Assembly: GCA_963932465.1 (NCBI GenBank)
Contig: OZ010790.1
Span: forward strand, 346,977,087-347,041,086
Source: Maratus speciosus
Taxonomy: Eukaryota > Arthropoda > Arachnida > Araneae > Salticidae
Reading direction: 5' to 3'
Length of the DNA stretch: 64,000 nucleotides
The translations under genes were made by a program, and so were the position numbers. How positions within the stretch are numbered: position 1 is the stretch's first letter; each line of letters begins with the position of its first letter. Below the pieces are notes generated by a model. It was not told the DNA's origin. It made no database searches and worked only from the letters and a program-made list of their open reading frames with translations. Below, piece by piece: positions 32,690-46,037 of the stretch.

Positions 32690-33195
32690 GCTTTTTTTTA
32701 AACCTTCGAAACCAATGTCACCCCTTAAAATTAACCGCTATGCAAAATTTCAAGTTTTTAGTCTCTTCAGTATCACAAAAATCGTAAGTAAGTTTTTTTC
32801 CTCCGGACCCTTTTAAATTTAGAATTAAAATAAATGTTCTGTGCGTACATTTGCGTCTTAAGGCCATCTCAAATTTCACGATTTTATCCTTAACAATTCC
32901 ATATAAAAACGATTTAGAGGATTTTTCGAACGCTTTCCACTCATTTCACCTTTCTAAATTCTTTTTTGGAAACTGTTCTTATCGAGCATTTACTCTTACA
33001 AGTAACTTCCATGTGAAATTTCATGTTTCAAGTTCCTTCAGAATCACAAAAATCACAAGTTTATAACTTTTTTGCTCCTGCCTCCCCGGAGGGGGGGGGG
33101 AGTAGAGGCACTAACATAAAATATAGCCTATGCTGGAGCAGGGACTGTCAACATCAATTTGTCACCATTACTATTTAATCTGGTTCGCTAGTTCA
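32690..33195. repeat. Family D repeat, second block
   Basis: TTTCAAGTTTTTAGTCTCTT, AGGCACTAACATAAAATATA and GCTGGAGCAGGGACTGTCAA repeat the order of part 1. Contains a G-run at 33088-33100. Ends near a small hairpin, CGTCTAC with GTAGACG at 33207-33230. Confidence 0.65.
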
Positions 33196-33239
33196 GGAGA
33201 TTACCGTCTACAAACAAACACGTAGACGTTACTTTTTTT

Positions 33240-33940
33240 AATATTAGTATATGTTTCCAATAGACAGTATATTAAAGGGCTTTTGGATAGCCTTGTATAT
33301 GATCTGGAGAATTTACTCATCCCACATAACATACTAAAATTTATTTGATCTTTAAAACTCACAACACAACTGAAAATGCACGACTTGCAATTATAGCTCA
33401 TAGACGATAACGTATCTGACTCCTTTTGTACTGCCCTGTAAACGAACATTAAATTGTCTTCTTTACAGATGCTATTGCAAACCTCAATAACACGCAGCAA
33501 TTTCAGAAAGTGTACTGCAAACAATAACCTATTACAGGCAGTAACGTAATCGAGCTTTTTTGTTTGTTCCTATAAATGAATAACAAATGCTACGCGCTTC
33601 ATTTTCTATAGAAAATATGTTGTAGTGCATATGAACAACGTATATCAATTTCGTAATGTTTGAAGTAGTGTACCATAATTAAAATGCACTCCATTGAATT
33701 ATTGCTCATAGAGCAAAATGCGTATGAAGTTATTTTGAGTGTCCCTATAAACCATAAATGCTACACACTCCATTTTCAACAGTAAAAATGTTGTAACAGA
33801 TCTCAATACTTGCCTGTAAAACCTCAATAACGTATACCAAATATACGTAAGGCAATCTAAATGTATTTATGAAAGAACGCAGATTAGTAGAAGAATAGAA
33901 ATCATACACTTTTTTTTTACCTGTGTCGAAAAGCGTTAAA
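33240..33940 (-). repeat. Family A repeat, reversed and diverged
   Basis: Module cores appear in reverse: TCCTTTTGTACTGCCCTGTA near 33420 and TTTTGAGTGTCCCTATAAAC near 33733. A left-end-like TGTCGAAAAGCGTT lies at 33924-33937. Frames predicted here are shadows of the repeat. Confidence 0.5.
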
Positions 33941-34166
33941 AATGCATCTGATCCCAGTCTGATACATGGAATTTAAACTCAATAATTTAAAAATAAGGTA
34001 TTACACCATCTTAACTCTAAAAACATTATTAGATAAAATAAGATAAAACTTCATAGGCTTCATATATTTCCAGCTATTAAAAACGTAAATTAAACATCAA
34101 TTAATGTCAGGTAAACTATTTTCCAAACCGAGAAAATACAGTAATCTTTCATACGAAAATAATATA

Positions 34167-34237
<71 letters not shown>

Positions 34238-36939
34238 TTGACTGTTCTGGGAGTGTTAAAAAATATAACGCATAAAGCACTTATATCTCTTGAAACTATC
34301 AGTACATTTTAAACTTAAAATAAAAATGAAAAAGTAAAATTCTCGGACTCTAAAAAAGTATCCCATCTGATCCATTAATTAAGAAACTTTTAAAAATAAC
34401 ATTACGGTGTCTCATTTGGTAAATCTAAATAGAGAAATGTGAAGTGTTTTTTATTTAATCCGAGAAAAGCACCGGAAAAAACACGTAATTTTATTTCACC
34501 AAAATTTTTTTTTAAATAGATTTAAAGGAGAAAAATTATTCGATTCTATTTACTCTTTTCTACTAAGCGTTATGATTATAGACACGAATAAAATGATTAA
34601 TTAAAGTTTCAAATCATTTTCCAAGGAAAGTTTTTAGAGTATAAATTAAATATAAAAAAAAATAATAATAATTACGTGTCAAAGGCAGAATCTGAAACTG
34701 GCGACATGAAATTCTCAGCTCCGCCAAAGGAATTCTTCTCTCGCCAAATCGTTCAGAAATAAAATCTCTATCGCTTTCAACTAAGATGATAAAAGTTCAC
34801 TTTCATCTAAAATAGATGCAAGAGACTTCATCTGTTGCGTGTACTTTTCGGAGTTATCACTCATAAAATAATATTCATTACTCAGTTACCGATATTTTAA
34901 TAAGTAAAATATTAATAAAGAATTATTTTAGAAATATATCCAGAAATTAAATTATTTAACACGATAAACTATTTAAAAAAATGAGACAGTCCTTTTTTTT
35001 TAATTTCTCAACTAATAAGTTTTGGTTTGAAAAATAAAGTAAATTTTATATTTATAAATGAAAATTTTAACGTTGTTTGTTAATATTTGTAGCTAGTTTT
35101 CTTCTTCGGAATCAAACTTTTAACAGAATTTTACATGAATAAACTTATCAAGCACTAATCACGACTGTGGAGGTAAGTTGTTTTAAATATTCAACGAATT
35201 TATAAAATATGTGCATTTAAAACATGTACTGGAATTTCGGTTCTGTTTAATTGTAGAAATTTATTTATTTATTTTTGTTGCTGTTGTTATGCTTATATCA
35301 TTAAATAATAGTTGTAAAAGCTTTTTTACTATAAATTAAAAAGAAAAACGTTAAAAAAAATTTGATTTTTCGAAAAAGTGTTTATAATACATTCAGAAAT
35401 ACTTATTAATAACTTATAATATGTTTAATCGTATGAAGATATAGTTCAAGTCTTTAGTATTAAATTATTATTTAAAAATCCACTTTAATAATTATTTCTC
35501 TTAATAATTGCATATACATTCGAAGAGTTGTGTAATAAAGTTCGCAAGGATTCGTTAACTAAAATCGACTAATTAATCGGAAGTTGTAGACTTTTCTGTA
35601 AAATATTTACAACAATACTTAGAATAATTAACAAAGAAGATTTTTTTTAATTTCTCAATTCTTATAAAAGGATGTGAATATTTAGAATGGGGTTTTGTAT
35701 CTGTAAATATTATTTTGAGTGAAAAAATCTCAATGGCATCCTTTTAAACAATGTAAAACTGTCCATATGGAAATGATTTGAAAAATGCTTATTTTTTATA
35801 AATATTTAACTTTGTAAAATTAGTTATGCTTTTTAAATATAATAATGCAAAGTGTTTTATATGAACTATAAAATTTACTATTATTAATTAATAGTTAATT
35901 ATTAATTAATAGTAATTATTAATTAATAGTAATTTGCAACAAGTTTGCTTTTATGGGACATAAATCTGTTTGAGCAGAAAGAGTTAAGCCTATTGTCATA
36001 AGAGACAGAGAAATTATCTATTTAACGACATTATCATTTTAAATACATATTTTGAACTATTAATAAAATAATAAATGCTATGATTTAAAGTTAGTGTTTG
36101 GATTTGTTGAATAAAAACGACAATGTTAAAGTGCAAAATGCCTCAAAAATTTCAAAATAGAACTTTGAGAAATTAACATTAAAGCTATATAAAATGCGAA
36201 TTTAATACATCTTAAGCTACAGGGCAATTTTAAGCCAATGTTATCATTTTTAATATTTTATTTTTTACATCAAATAGGTAATACACATATTTTCTGATAG
36301 TGTTAAAACTATGTTTTTTATATTTGCGATGTATTTTATAAAAGGTTGAATAGTCAGAATCAATAAAATTAATTATTATCAGCATAGCTTCTTTTTATGT
36401 GCCTATTTGTTTGTCTGTTACATATTGGATGTTGGTCTATTACAGGTGAGATTACATATTTTTCATAACTATATTGTGGAAACAGTCAAATTTTGTGGAA
36501 GTCGAATGTTTCTGAACTGCCTCTGAATGAAAATACATTTTTGTTATAATAAATTGTATGTTATTTTATAAATAATATAGATAAACGTTAAGGTATCCGA
36601 AAAGCATGGCAATTCCTGTTTGTTTGTTACAACACCACCTTTTAAATCATATTTATTCACATTAAATAATTTATTAAAAATAACTGTATTAATCTATCTT
36701 ATAATATCATATGCTAATTGTAGCCATCTATTAATTACCTGATTATTATTTTTTAAATAAGGTAAAGTCATTTTTTCCCTCTATGACTGTTAGTCTGTTA
36801 CAGTGGAATTGCCCTACAGCAGGATTTCAGAGTCATATACCTGTTAGACTGTCAGCTAAAGGCATCCTTACAAACATATGTTAAATCTTTGTCGCACTTA
36901 ATGAAAATTTTCTTCAAAACTTATCTCAGTTTGCGTTAT
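33941..36939. other. AT-rich spacer, no convincing gene
   Basis: Three kilobases of very AT-rich DNA. It holds a TA microsatellite at 34171-34232, short TTAATTAATAG repeats at 35880-35930, and a less AT-rich patch at 34675-34870 with two short minus-strand frames (see findings). AGGTAAGT near 35171 resembles a splice donor but nothing supports an exon. Confidence 0.4.
34171..34232. repeat. (TA)n microsatellite
   Basis: About 31 TA units without interruption. Confidence 0.95.
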
Positions 36940-37159
36940 TATTATTTTTTTAATTTAGCTAACTTCATACAGGTTTTAATGCATTTATGAAGTGCGTGGA
37001 TTTATTGTATTTAATATTTCGATTTCTTTCTGGAGGAGAGTAGGGGATGAAGAATGCTTAGTCGAATACTTAAAAAAAAAAACGAAAGATAATTTCCAAG
37101 TTGAGCATTATGTAACATGTAACAGATTTAAGAATTAAAGTTGTTATAGTTTGAATACT

Positions 37160-37197
<38 letters not shown>

Positions 37198-38850
37198 TTC
37201 TGATGTGAGACATGGATAATGTTTTTTTTTATTTATGCTTTTATGTATTGTTGTAATTTAAATCGCTTTTCATTAAACAAAATTCATTTCTTTATTATGT
37301 TCACTATATTATTACTGTAAACAAGAAAAAGGATAACAGAAGTAGGTTTTTAAAACTGAAGTTAAATGTTTAACTTTTTCAGATTAAAAACAACAACAAC
37401 AACAAAAAAGATAAATAAATATAAATAAAATAAAACAAAACAAAAATACATATTAAATAAGAAATTAAATACAAAATAGTACTCTAACCAAGAATAAATT
37501 TTAAAAAGTTGATATAGTTGGGAATAAGTTTAAGTTATCTTAAGTTTAATAGTGATAAAAAAATAATGACAGAGTTTCTTATTTTTTATTCTTTGTTTTC
37601 ATAAAAGGGAACATATTTAGATATATTTATAAAATATAAATCTGTGACAACACATGAACTTATATTGGGAAATTCTATGCTAAACCCTTTTCGATTAACT
37701 TTAAATGCAACTCAGTGGTACAGTACGTAAAAAAGAAACTATGATAAAAATTTCAGTTCACATTAATACAACAATAAGAAGGAAAGTAGTTTTAATTCGT
37801 TAATTTTTCATAGAAACTGAATAAAAATAATTATCAATAATACTATAACAACAAAATACTAAGACAATAATAATGAAGGAATATTATTGGAAACTGTAAA
37901 AAATTGTCTCAACTTCGCATTTTTTTTAAAGACATATTTAAATATACCCCGTGTTTTCGAAATTTTTAATTTTAAACGTTTCATTTTTAGAGATTTTTTC
38001 TGGAACACACGTTTTTCATTACACTTTCCAACAAAGATGAAAAGTGTTTATGCATTCGTTTTGTCAGTCCATCTGTTCGTCTGCCCGTCTGTCTATGCTC
38101 TAATTCCCGTAAATATATTCGGATTTTCATGCTATTGATAAAGGTCATTTAGGTTCACCAAAGCTTATTTGTTATTGTATATGAAGTATGTGGGATTAAT
38201 AGTTCATTTACAGGGGCACGCAACAGAATTCCATTACATTATGGTATATGGGGAATAACTCCCGTAAATATACTCGGATTTTCATGAAATTGATAAAGGT
38301 TATTTAGGGTCACCAAAGCTTGTTTGTTATTGTATATGAAGTATGTGGGATTAATAGTTCATTTACAGGGGCACGCAACAGAATTCCATTACATTATGGT
38401 ATATGGGGAATAACTCCCGTAAATATACTCGGATTTTCATGAAATTGATAAAGGTTATTTAGGGTCACCAAAGCTTGTTTGTTATTGTATATGAAGTATG
38501 TAGGATTAATAGTTCATTTACAGGGGCACGCAACAGAATTCCATTACATTATGGTATATGGGGGAAAATCGTTTGCAGAGTATTATGCTATATCAAATGT
38601 ATTGAAACAGGTATAAATGACTGAATTTCACTATTATTTTTTTAATTTAGCTAACTTCATACAGGTTTTAATGCATTTATGAAGTGCGTGGATTTATTGT
38701 ATTTAATATTTCGATTTCTTTCTGGAGGAGAGTAGGGGATGAAGAATGCTTAGTCGAATACTTAAAAAAAAAACGAAAGATAATTTCCAAGTTGAGCATT
38801 ATGTAACATGTAACAGATTTAAGAATTAAAGTTGTTATAGTTTGAATACT

Positions 38851-38891
<41 letters not shown>

Positions 38892-40544
38892 TTCTGATGT
38901 GAGACATGGATAATGTTTTTTTTTATTTATGCTTTTATGTATTGTTGTAATTTAAATCGCTTTTCATTAAACAAAATTCATTTCTTTATTATGTTCACTA
39001 TATTATTACTGTAAACAAGAAAAAGGATAACAGAAGTAGGTTTTTAAAACTGAAGTTAAATGTTTAACTTTTTCAGATTAAAAACAACAACAACAACAAA
39101 AAAGATAAATAAATATAAATAAAATAAAACAAAACAAAAATACATATTAAATAAGAAATTAAATACAAAATAGTACTCTAACCAAGAATAAATTTTAAAA
39201 AGTTGATATAGTTGGGAATAAGTTTAAGTTATCTTAAGTTTAATAGTGATAAAAAAATAATGACAGAGTTTCTTATTTTTTATTCTTTGTTTTCATAAAA
39301 GGGAACATATTTAGATATATTTATAAAATATAAATCTGTGACAACACATGAACTTATATTGGGAAATTCTATGCTAAACCCTTTTCGATTAACTTTAAAT
39401 GCAACTCAGTGGTACAGTACGTAAAAAAGAAACTATGATAAAAATTTCAGTTCACATTAATACAACAATAAGAAGGAAAGTAGTTTTAATTCGTTAATTT
39501 TTCATAGAAACTGAATAAAAATAATTATCAATAATACTATAACAACAAAATACTAAGACAATAATAATGAAGGAATATTATTGGAAACTGTAAAAAATTG
39601 TCTCAACTTCGCATTTTTTTTAAAGACATATTTAAATATACCCCGTGTTTTCGAAATTTTTAATTTTAAACGTTTCATTTTTAGAGATTTTTTCTGGAAC
39701 ACACGTTTTTCATTACACTTTCCAACAAAGATGAAAAGTGTTTATGCATTCGTTTTGTCAGTCCATCTGTTCGTCTGCCCGTCTGTCTATGCTCTAATTC
39801 CCGTAAATATATTCGGATTTTCATGCTATTGATAAAGGTCATTTAGGTTCACCAAAGCTTATTTGTTATTGTATATGAAGTATGTGGGATTAATAGTTCA
39901 TTTACAGGGGCACGCAACAGAATTCCATTACATTATGGTATATGGGGAATAACTCCCGTAAATATACTCGGATTTTCATGAAATTGATAAAGGTTATTTA
40001 GGGTCACCAAAGCTTGTTTGTTATTGTATATGAAGTATGTGGGATTAATAGTTCATTTACAGGGGCACGCAACAGAATTCCATTACATTATGGTATATGG
40101 GGAATAACTCCCGTAAATATACTCGGATTTTCATGAAATTGATAAAGGTTATTTAGGGTCACCAAAGCTTGTTTGTTATTGTATATGAAGTATGTAGGAT
40201 TAATAGTTCATTTACAGGGGCACGCAACAGAATTCCATTACATTATGGTATATGGGGGAAAATCATTTGCAGAGTATTATGCTATATCAAATGTATTGAA
40301 ACAGGTATAAATGACTGAATTTCACTATTATTTTTTTAATTTAGCTAACTTCATACAGGTTTTAATGCATTTATGAAGTGCGTGGATTTATTGTATTTAA
40401 TATTTCGATTTCTTTCTGGAGGAGAGTAGGGGATGAAGAATGCTTAGTCGAATACTTAAAAAAAAAACGAAAGATAATTTCCAAGTTGAGCATTATGTAA
40501 CATGTAACAGATTTAAGAATTAAAGTTGTTATAGTTTGAATACT

Positions 40545-40582
<38 letters not shown>

Positions 40583-42235
40583 TTCTGATGTGAGACATGG
40601 ATAATGTTTTTTTTTATTTATGCTTTTATGTATTGTTGTAATTTAAATCGCTTTTCATTAAACAAAATTCATTTCTTTATTATGTTCACTATATTATTAC
40701 TGTAAACAAGAAAAAGGATAACAGAAGTAGGTTTTTAAAACTGAAGTTAAATGTTTAACTTTTTCAGATTAAAAACAACAACAACAACAAAAAAGATAAA
40801 TAAATATAAATAAAATAAAACAAAACAAAAATACATATTAAATAAGAAATTAAATACAAAATAGTACTCTAACCAAGAATAAATTTTAAAAAGTTGATAT
40901 AGTTGGGAATAAGTTTAAGTTATCTTAAGTTTAATAGTGATAAAAAAATAATGACAGAGTTTCTTATTTTTTATTCTTTGTTTTCATAAAAGGGAACATA
41001 TTTAGATATATTTATAAAATATAAATCTGTGACAACACATGAACTTATATTGGGAAATTCTATGCTAAACCCTTTTCGATTAACTTTAAATGCAACTCAG
41101 TGGTACATTACGTAAAAAAGAAACTATGATAAAAATTTCAGTTCACATTAATACAACAATAAGAAGGAAAGTAGTTTTAATTCGTTAATTTTTCATAGAA
41201 ACTGAATAAAAATAATTATCAATAATACTATAACAACAAAATACTAAGACAATAATAATGAAGGAATATTATTGGAAACTGTAAAAAATTGTCTCAACTT
41301 CGCATTTTTTTTAAAGACATATTTAAATATACCCCGTGTTTTCGAAATTTTTAATTTTAAACGTTTCATTTTTAGAGATTTTTTCTGGAACACACGTTTT
41401 TCATTACACTTTCCAACAAAGATGAAAAGTGTTTATGCATTCGTTTTGTCAGTCCATCTGTTCGTCTGCCCGTCTGTCTATGCTCTAATTCCCGTAAATA
41501 TATTCGGATTTTCATGCTATTGATAAAGGTCATTTAGGTTCACCAAAGCTTATTTGTTATTGTATATGAAGTATGTGGGATTAATAGTTCATTTACAGGG
41601 GCACGCAACAGAATTCCATTACATTATGGTATATGGGGAATAACTCCCGTAAATATACTCGGATTTTCATGAAATTGATAAAGGTTATTTAGGGTCACCA
41701 AAGCTTGTTTGTTATTGTATATGAAGTATGTGGGATTAATAGTTCATTTACAGGGGCACGCAACAGAATTCCATTACATTATGGTATATGGGGAATAACT
41801 CCCGTAAATATACTCGGATTTTCATGAAATTGATAAAGGTTATTTAGGGTCACCAAAGCTTGTTTGTTATTGTATATGAAGTATGTAGGATTAATAGTTC
41901 ATTTACAGGGGCACGCAACAGAATTCCATTACATTATGGTATATGGGGGAAAATCATTTGCAGAGTATTATGCTATATCAAATGTATTGAAACAGGTATA
42001 AATGACTGAATTTCACTATTATTTTTTTAATTTAGCTAACTTCATACAGGTTTTAATGCATTTATGAAGTGCGTGGATTTATTGTATTTAATATTTCGAT
42101 TTCTTTCTGGAGGAGAGTAGGGGATGAAGAATGCTTAGTCGAATACTTAAAAAAAAAACGAAAGATAATTTCCAAGTTGAGCATTATGTAACATGTAACA
42201 GATTTAAGAATTAAAGTTGTTATAGTTTGAATACT

Positions 42236-42273
<38 letters not shown>

Positions 42274-43622
42274 TTCTGATGTGAGACATGGATAATGTTT
42301 TTTTTTATTTATGCTTTTATGTATTGTTGTAATTTAAATCGCTTTTCATTAAACAAAATTCATTTCTTTATTATGTTCACTATATTATTACTGAAACAAG
42401 AAAAAGGATAACAGAAGTAGGTTTTTAAAACTGAAGTTAAATGTTTAACTTTTTCAGATTAAAAACAACAACAACAACAAAAAAGATAAATAAATATAAA
42501 TAAAATAAAACAAAACAAAAATACATATTAAATAAGAAATTAAATACAAAATAGTACTCTAACCAAGAATAAATTTTAAAAAGTTGATATAGTTGGGAAT
42601 AAGTTTAAGTTATCTTAAGTTTAATAGTGATAAAAAAATAATGACAGAGTTTCTTATTTTTTATTCTTTGTTTTCATAAAAGGGAACATATTTAGATATA
42701 TTTATAAAATATAAATCTGTGACAACACATGAACTTATATTGGGAAATTCTATGCTAAACCCTTTTCGATTAACTTTAAATGCAACTCAGTGGTACAGTA
42801 CGTAAAAAAGAAACTATGATAAAAATTTCAGTTCACATTAATACAACAATAAGAAGGAAAGTAGTTTTAATTCGTTAATTTTTCATAGAAACTGAATAAA
42901 AATAATTATCAATAATACTATAACAACAAAATACTAAGACAATAATAATGAAGGAATATTATTGGAAACTGTAAAAAATTGTCTCAACTTCGCATTTTTT
43001 TTAAAGACATATTTAAATATACCCCGTGTTTTCGAAATTTTTAATTTTAAACGTTTCATTTTTAGAGATTTTTTCTGGAACACACGTTTTTCATTACACT
43101 TTCCAACAAAGATGAAAAGTGTTTATGCATTCGTTTTGTCAGTCCATCTGTTCGTCTGCCCGTCTGTCTATGCTCTAATTCCCGTAAATATATTCGGATT
43201 TTCATGCTATTGATAAAGGTCATTTAGGTTCACCAAAGCTTATTTGTTATTGTATATGAAGTATGTGGGATTAATAGTTCATTTACAGGGGCACGCAACA
43301 GAATTCCATTACATTATGGTATATGGGGAATAACTCCCGTAAATATACTCGGATTTTCATGAAATTGATAAAGGTTATTTAGGGTCACCAAAGCTTGTTT
43401 GTTATTGTATATGAAGTATGTGGGATTAATAGTTCATTTACAGGGGCACGCAACAGAATTCCATTACATTATGGTATATGGGGAATAACTCCCGTAAATA
43501 TACTCGGATTTTCATGAAATTGATAAAGGTTATTTAGGGTCACCAAAGCTTGTTTGTTATTGTATATGAAGTATGTAGGATTAATAGTTCATTTACAGGG
43601 GCACGCAACAGAATTCCATTAC
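36940..43622 (+). repeat. 1.69-kb tandem repeat, about 4 copies
   Basis: Copies begin near 36940, 38632, 40326 and 42017; the fourth stops at 43622. Marker AATTTAGCTAACTTCATACA recurs at 36952, 38644, 40338 and 42029 (spacing 1692, 1694, 1691). Each copy holds an (ATT)n run, about 1 kb of AT-rich sequence, then the left end of a family A element with three 155-bp modules. Copies are nearly identical: I found only a few differences (ATT length; CAGTACG versus CATTACG in copy 3; ACTGTAAAC versus ACTGAAAC in copy 4; CGTTTGC in copy 1 versus CATTTGC). The identical 83-residue frame in each copy is a repeat translation, not a gene. Confidence 0.95.
38021..38575 (+). repeat. Family A left half with 155-bp modules
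   Basis: ACACTTTCCAACAAAGATGA, a GTCTGCCCGTCTGTC tract, then three modules with CCCGTAAATATA at 38106, 38261 and 38416 (period 155). Each has CATTTACAGGGGCACGCAAC and TCCATTACATTATGGTATAT. The same block recurs in the next three 1.69-kb copies (from about 39714, 41405 and 43095). Confidence 0.85.
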
Positions 43623-44170
43623 GTTAGAACAGGGCATTCATAGCATTTTTTATTCATTTACAGGGACACACAAAAGAAATCGGTTACAATACTGTCTTTG
43701 AGTAATAATTACTGGAGTGAGCGTTTTAAAATTCGGTATGCGCTTTTCAATTTAACTAATTTTTTGCATGTATATATGTTATACATGCAAAAACGCATGC
43801 ATATAAATTCTATAAACTCATATACAGGGCTGCACAAAAGTATTCACGTACCATTCTCTTCATTAGAGGAAGTTGCTGAAGGAGAATTTTTGACTAAGGT
43901 ATATGTATTTCTCAAGTGAACAAAATTTTAGCTTGCATGTAGATAATAGATACAAATCTATATATCATATACAGGCCTGCTAAAAAAATTCGGATAATTT
44001 TCCGATTGTAGATAGGAACAGCTGAAATTGGGTTTTCAAATGTGTTATGCGTTTCCATATGGTTAAAATAGACGTAATGTTTTAACCTATTAAACGGCGC
44101 AATTTCGTTACATTATTCTGAATGTGTTGGAAAGTGTTGCATAATCTGTGCTTGATGCATGATTTTTTCT
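43623..44170 (+). repeat. Family A right half after the tandem array
   Basis: Continues the family A modules (TTTACAGGGACACACAAAAG, CATATACAGGGCTGCACAAA, ATATACAGGCCTGCTAAAAA) and ends with TGTTGGAAAGTGTT (about 44125-44138) plus the shared tail GCTTGATGCATGATTTTTTC. So the tandem array lies inside one original family A element. Confidence 0.75.
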
Positions 44171-44414
44171 TTCTTGTTCCTTATAATATGGATGTTAAAG
44201 ATTTTTTTTTATATATATTTTACAAGAAGTATGTTTGCTTTCAATCTAGCTAAAATTTAAGTTTTGCACAACACCCAGACATTTTAGTAACATCGGAAAT
44301 GAATTTGGTCGTTCGAAAATGAATTTGATTTAGATCAACTTATTTCTGGTGAAACAACTTATTTTTGAAGTCATGGTTGCAATTTAAATTTTAATATTCT
44401 TTCAACTTTATGTA

Positions 44415-45327
44415 CAAGGTGCGGCTATTAAATAACCGTTCTGACGTCGTCAAACTTTTTATTCGTCACGAATTATATTAGAAAGTTTATTACCTTCAAA
44501 ATACTTCCCTCCCCTTGGCGATCCTTATTCCGCTGAATCCGAATTTTCCGCTGTGCAAAGCAGTCTCCTGCAAGGAAGTCCTCTTCTGCCAGCTTGTTGC
44601 GAGTCACCGCCGCTTTTGCTTTTTACTGATTCCATGCTCCGAAAGCTTGCTCCCTTGAACCCCGATTCAAATTTTGGTAATAAAAAGAAGTCCCACGGGA
44701 CTACTTTGGGCGAGTACAGTAGATTATCCGACACGGGGATAATGTGCTTTGCCCAGACCACCCTTACTGATAAAAGCGAAATGGTGTGGCACATTATCGT
44801 GGCGAAGGATCCAGGATTCTTAATGTTGAATGTTTCATGCAAAATCTGAAGAACACTTTCTTTGACGATTCCTGTCAACTCAGCAACAACTCGGATACTA
44901 AGACGGCGATTTTTGCGGATCAGCTGACAAATTTTTGCGCCCGTTTCTGAGGTGAAGTATCACCCAGGGCGAGCATTGTCTCCGGTCGTTTCTCGTGCTT
45001 CTTTCTACCTTTTAAACCACTTGAAAGCTAGAGTGCTCGATAAACATTCATGCCCATACAATTCTTTTAGCATAGCATAAGCTTTTGTGACAGTTTTGCT
45101 GAGAAATTTAGGTTAACCTGTTGCTCCATCTGAGCACTTATAGTTTCCGGCGAGTCATTGGCGCATGAACACTCCGAGCAAACGCCGAACTAAATGACTC
45201 GTGAACTTGACGATCGAGCAGGGCATGGGGGAGATACCACCTAATAGCGTCAAGGAAAGTCAGACTGCACCACGCTGTATGTTTGACGGCGGCAGCAGCA
45301 GTCCGGTTATTTAATAGCCACACCTCG
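44415..45327 (-). mobile_element. mariner element, internally deleted
   Basis: TA flanks at 44413-44414 and 45328-45329. Ends are inverted for about 28 bp: CAAGGTGCGGCTATTAAATA against CGAGGTGTGGCTATTAAATA read from the right. Length is 913 bp, whereas mariners are usually about 1.3 kb; the missing part lies in the middle of the transposase. Confidence 0.92.
44470..45129 (-). pseudogene. mariner transposase, deleted and frameshifted
   Basis: DNA transposase of the DD34D mariner group, which cuts and pastes DNA at TA sites. The start ATG is at 45129 (MEQQVNLNFSAKLSQK). Over two frames the N-terminal helix-turn-helix part is recognisable: AYAMLKELYGHECL-like residues, AFKWFKR, then ICQLIRKNRRLSIRVVAELT and GIVKESVLQILHETFNIK. 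Directly after it the sequence jumps to the C-terminal part: HIIPVSDNLLYSPKVVPWDF then FLLPKFESGFKG. In the family YSPDLAPCDFFLFP carries the last catalytic Asp; here the motif is YSPKVVPWDFF, with the aspartate of WDFF retained. The first two catalytic aspartates are lost with the central deletion, so no activity is possible. Confidence 0.9.
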
Positions 45328-45329
45328 TA

Positions 45330-46037
45330 CCTTAATTTCTGTGCATATGCAATCGAAAATGAATAAAAATTGTCGATAATAATTGTATTTTCTCTATTGT
45401 CAATAAATGTTGGTATGATGATAAAAATGCTCATTTGATTCTAAACGCAATTTGGCTTTGTTCATGGAAGCTTTGCGTCTTTTTCTGATTGAAACCACAA
45501 GTTAATATTCGAAAAAGATTTCTATTTGACGATGAAAATTTATAAGGTTATAAACTGAATAAATAGTAAACATTTTAACCGCTGAAAATTACATATTCTT
45601 AAAATATTTAATTTCTATTATAGCTTTAGATTTTTATATAATGTATGAAATGGTGTCGGCAATATTTGAAGAGAAAGTTATGGAAAAAATAAAAAATCAC
45701 TTTCCACAAAAAGTAAGAATTCTGAGACTTAAGCGAAAATGACTTATTTTAGGGTTCATTCATAAATAAAATGCTTCAAATTCATGTATTAAAATTCCCT
45801 TTTTCTTTTAAAACGGACTCAATTTCAACGACGCATTTCGTCAACACAATCAGAAAAATTCGTCCTTATGCACTAAATTATTCGTCAGTTTTAAACAAGT
45901 AATTTCCGTACTCCTAGAAAACATGCTTTTTCCGTTAATTCTTCCCAAAAGTCTGAAAAAGAGAGAAAAATCCCGTTTATTCCCTGCACTCATGCGTATT
46001 GGCTGTACTAAGACTAAAGTTCGAATTTATTTTTAAA
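45330..46037. other. AT-rich gap, no gene
   Basis: No coding or repeat signal identified. The only open frame here (45138-45434, minus) overlaps the mariner end and has no resemblance. Confidence 0.4.

Noticed and set aside
35165..35180. Splice donor AGGTAAGT marking a host exon
   Set aside because: No open frame, acceptor or conserved protein context nearby; such octamers are expected by chance in 64 kb.
37887..43213. Four identical 83-residue open frames (METVKNCLNFAF onward) as a small gene family
   Set aside because: They are identical because the 1.69-kb unit is a recent tandem repeat, and half of each frame is the translation of the family A end and its GTCTGCC tract (SVHLFVCPSVYA). 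No sign of selection on codons.
44525..44849. Plus-strand 98-residue frame at the mariner
   Set aside because: Lies opposite the recognisable transposase remnant; it is a shadow.
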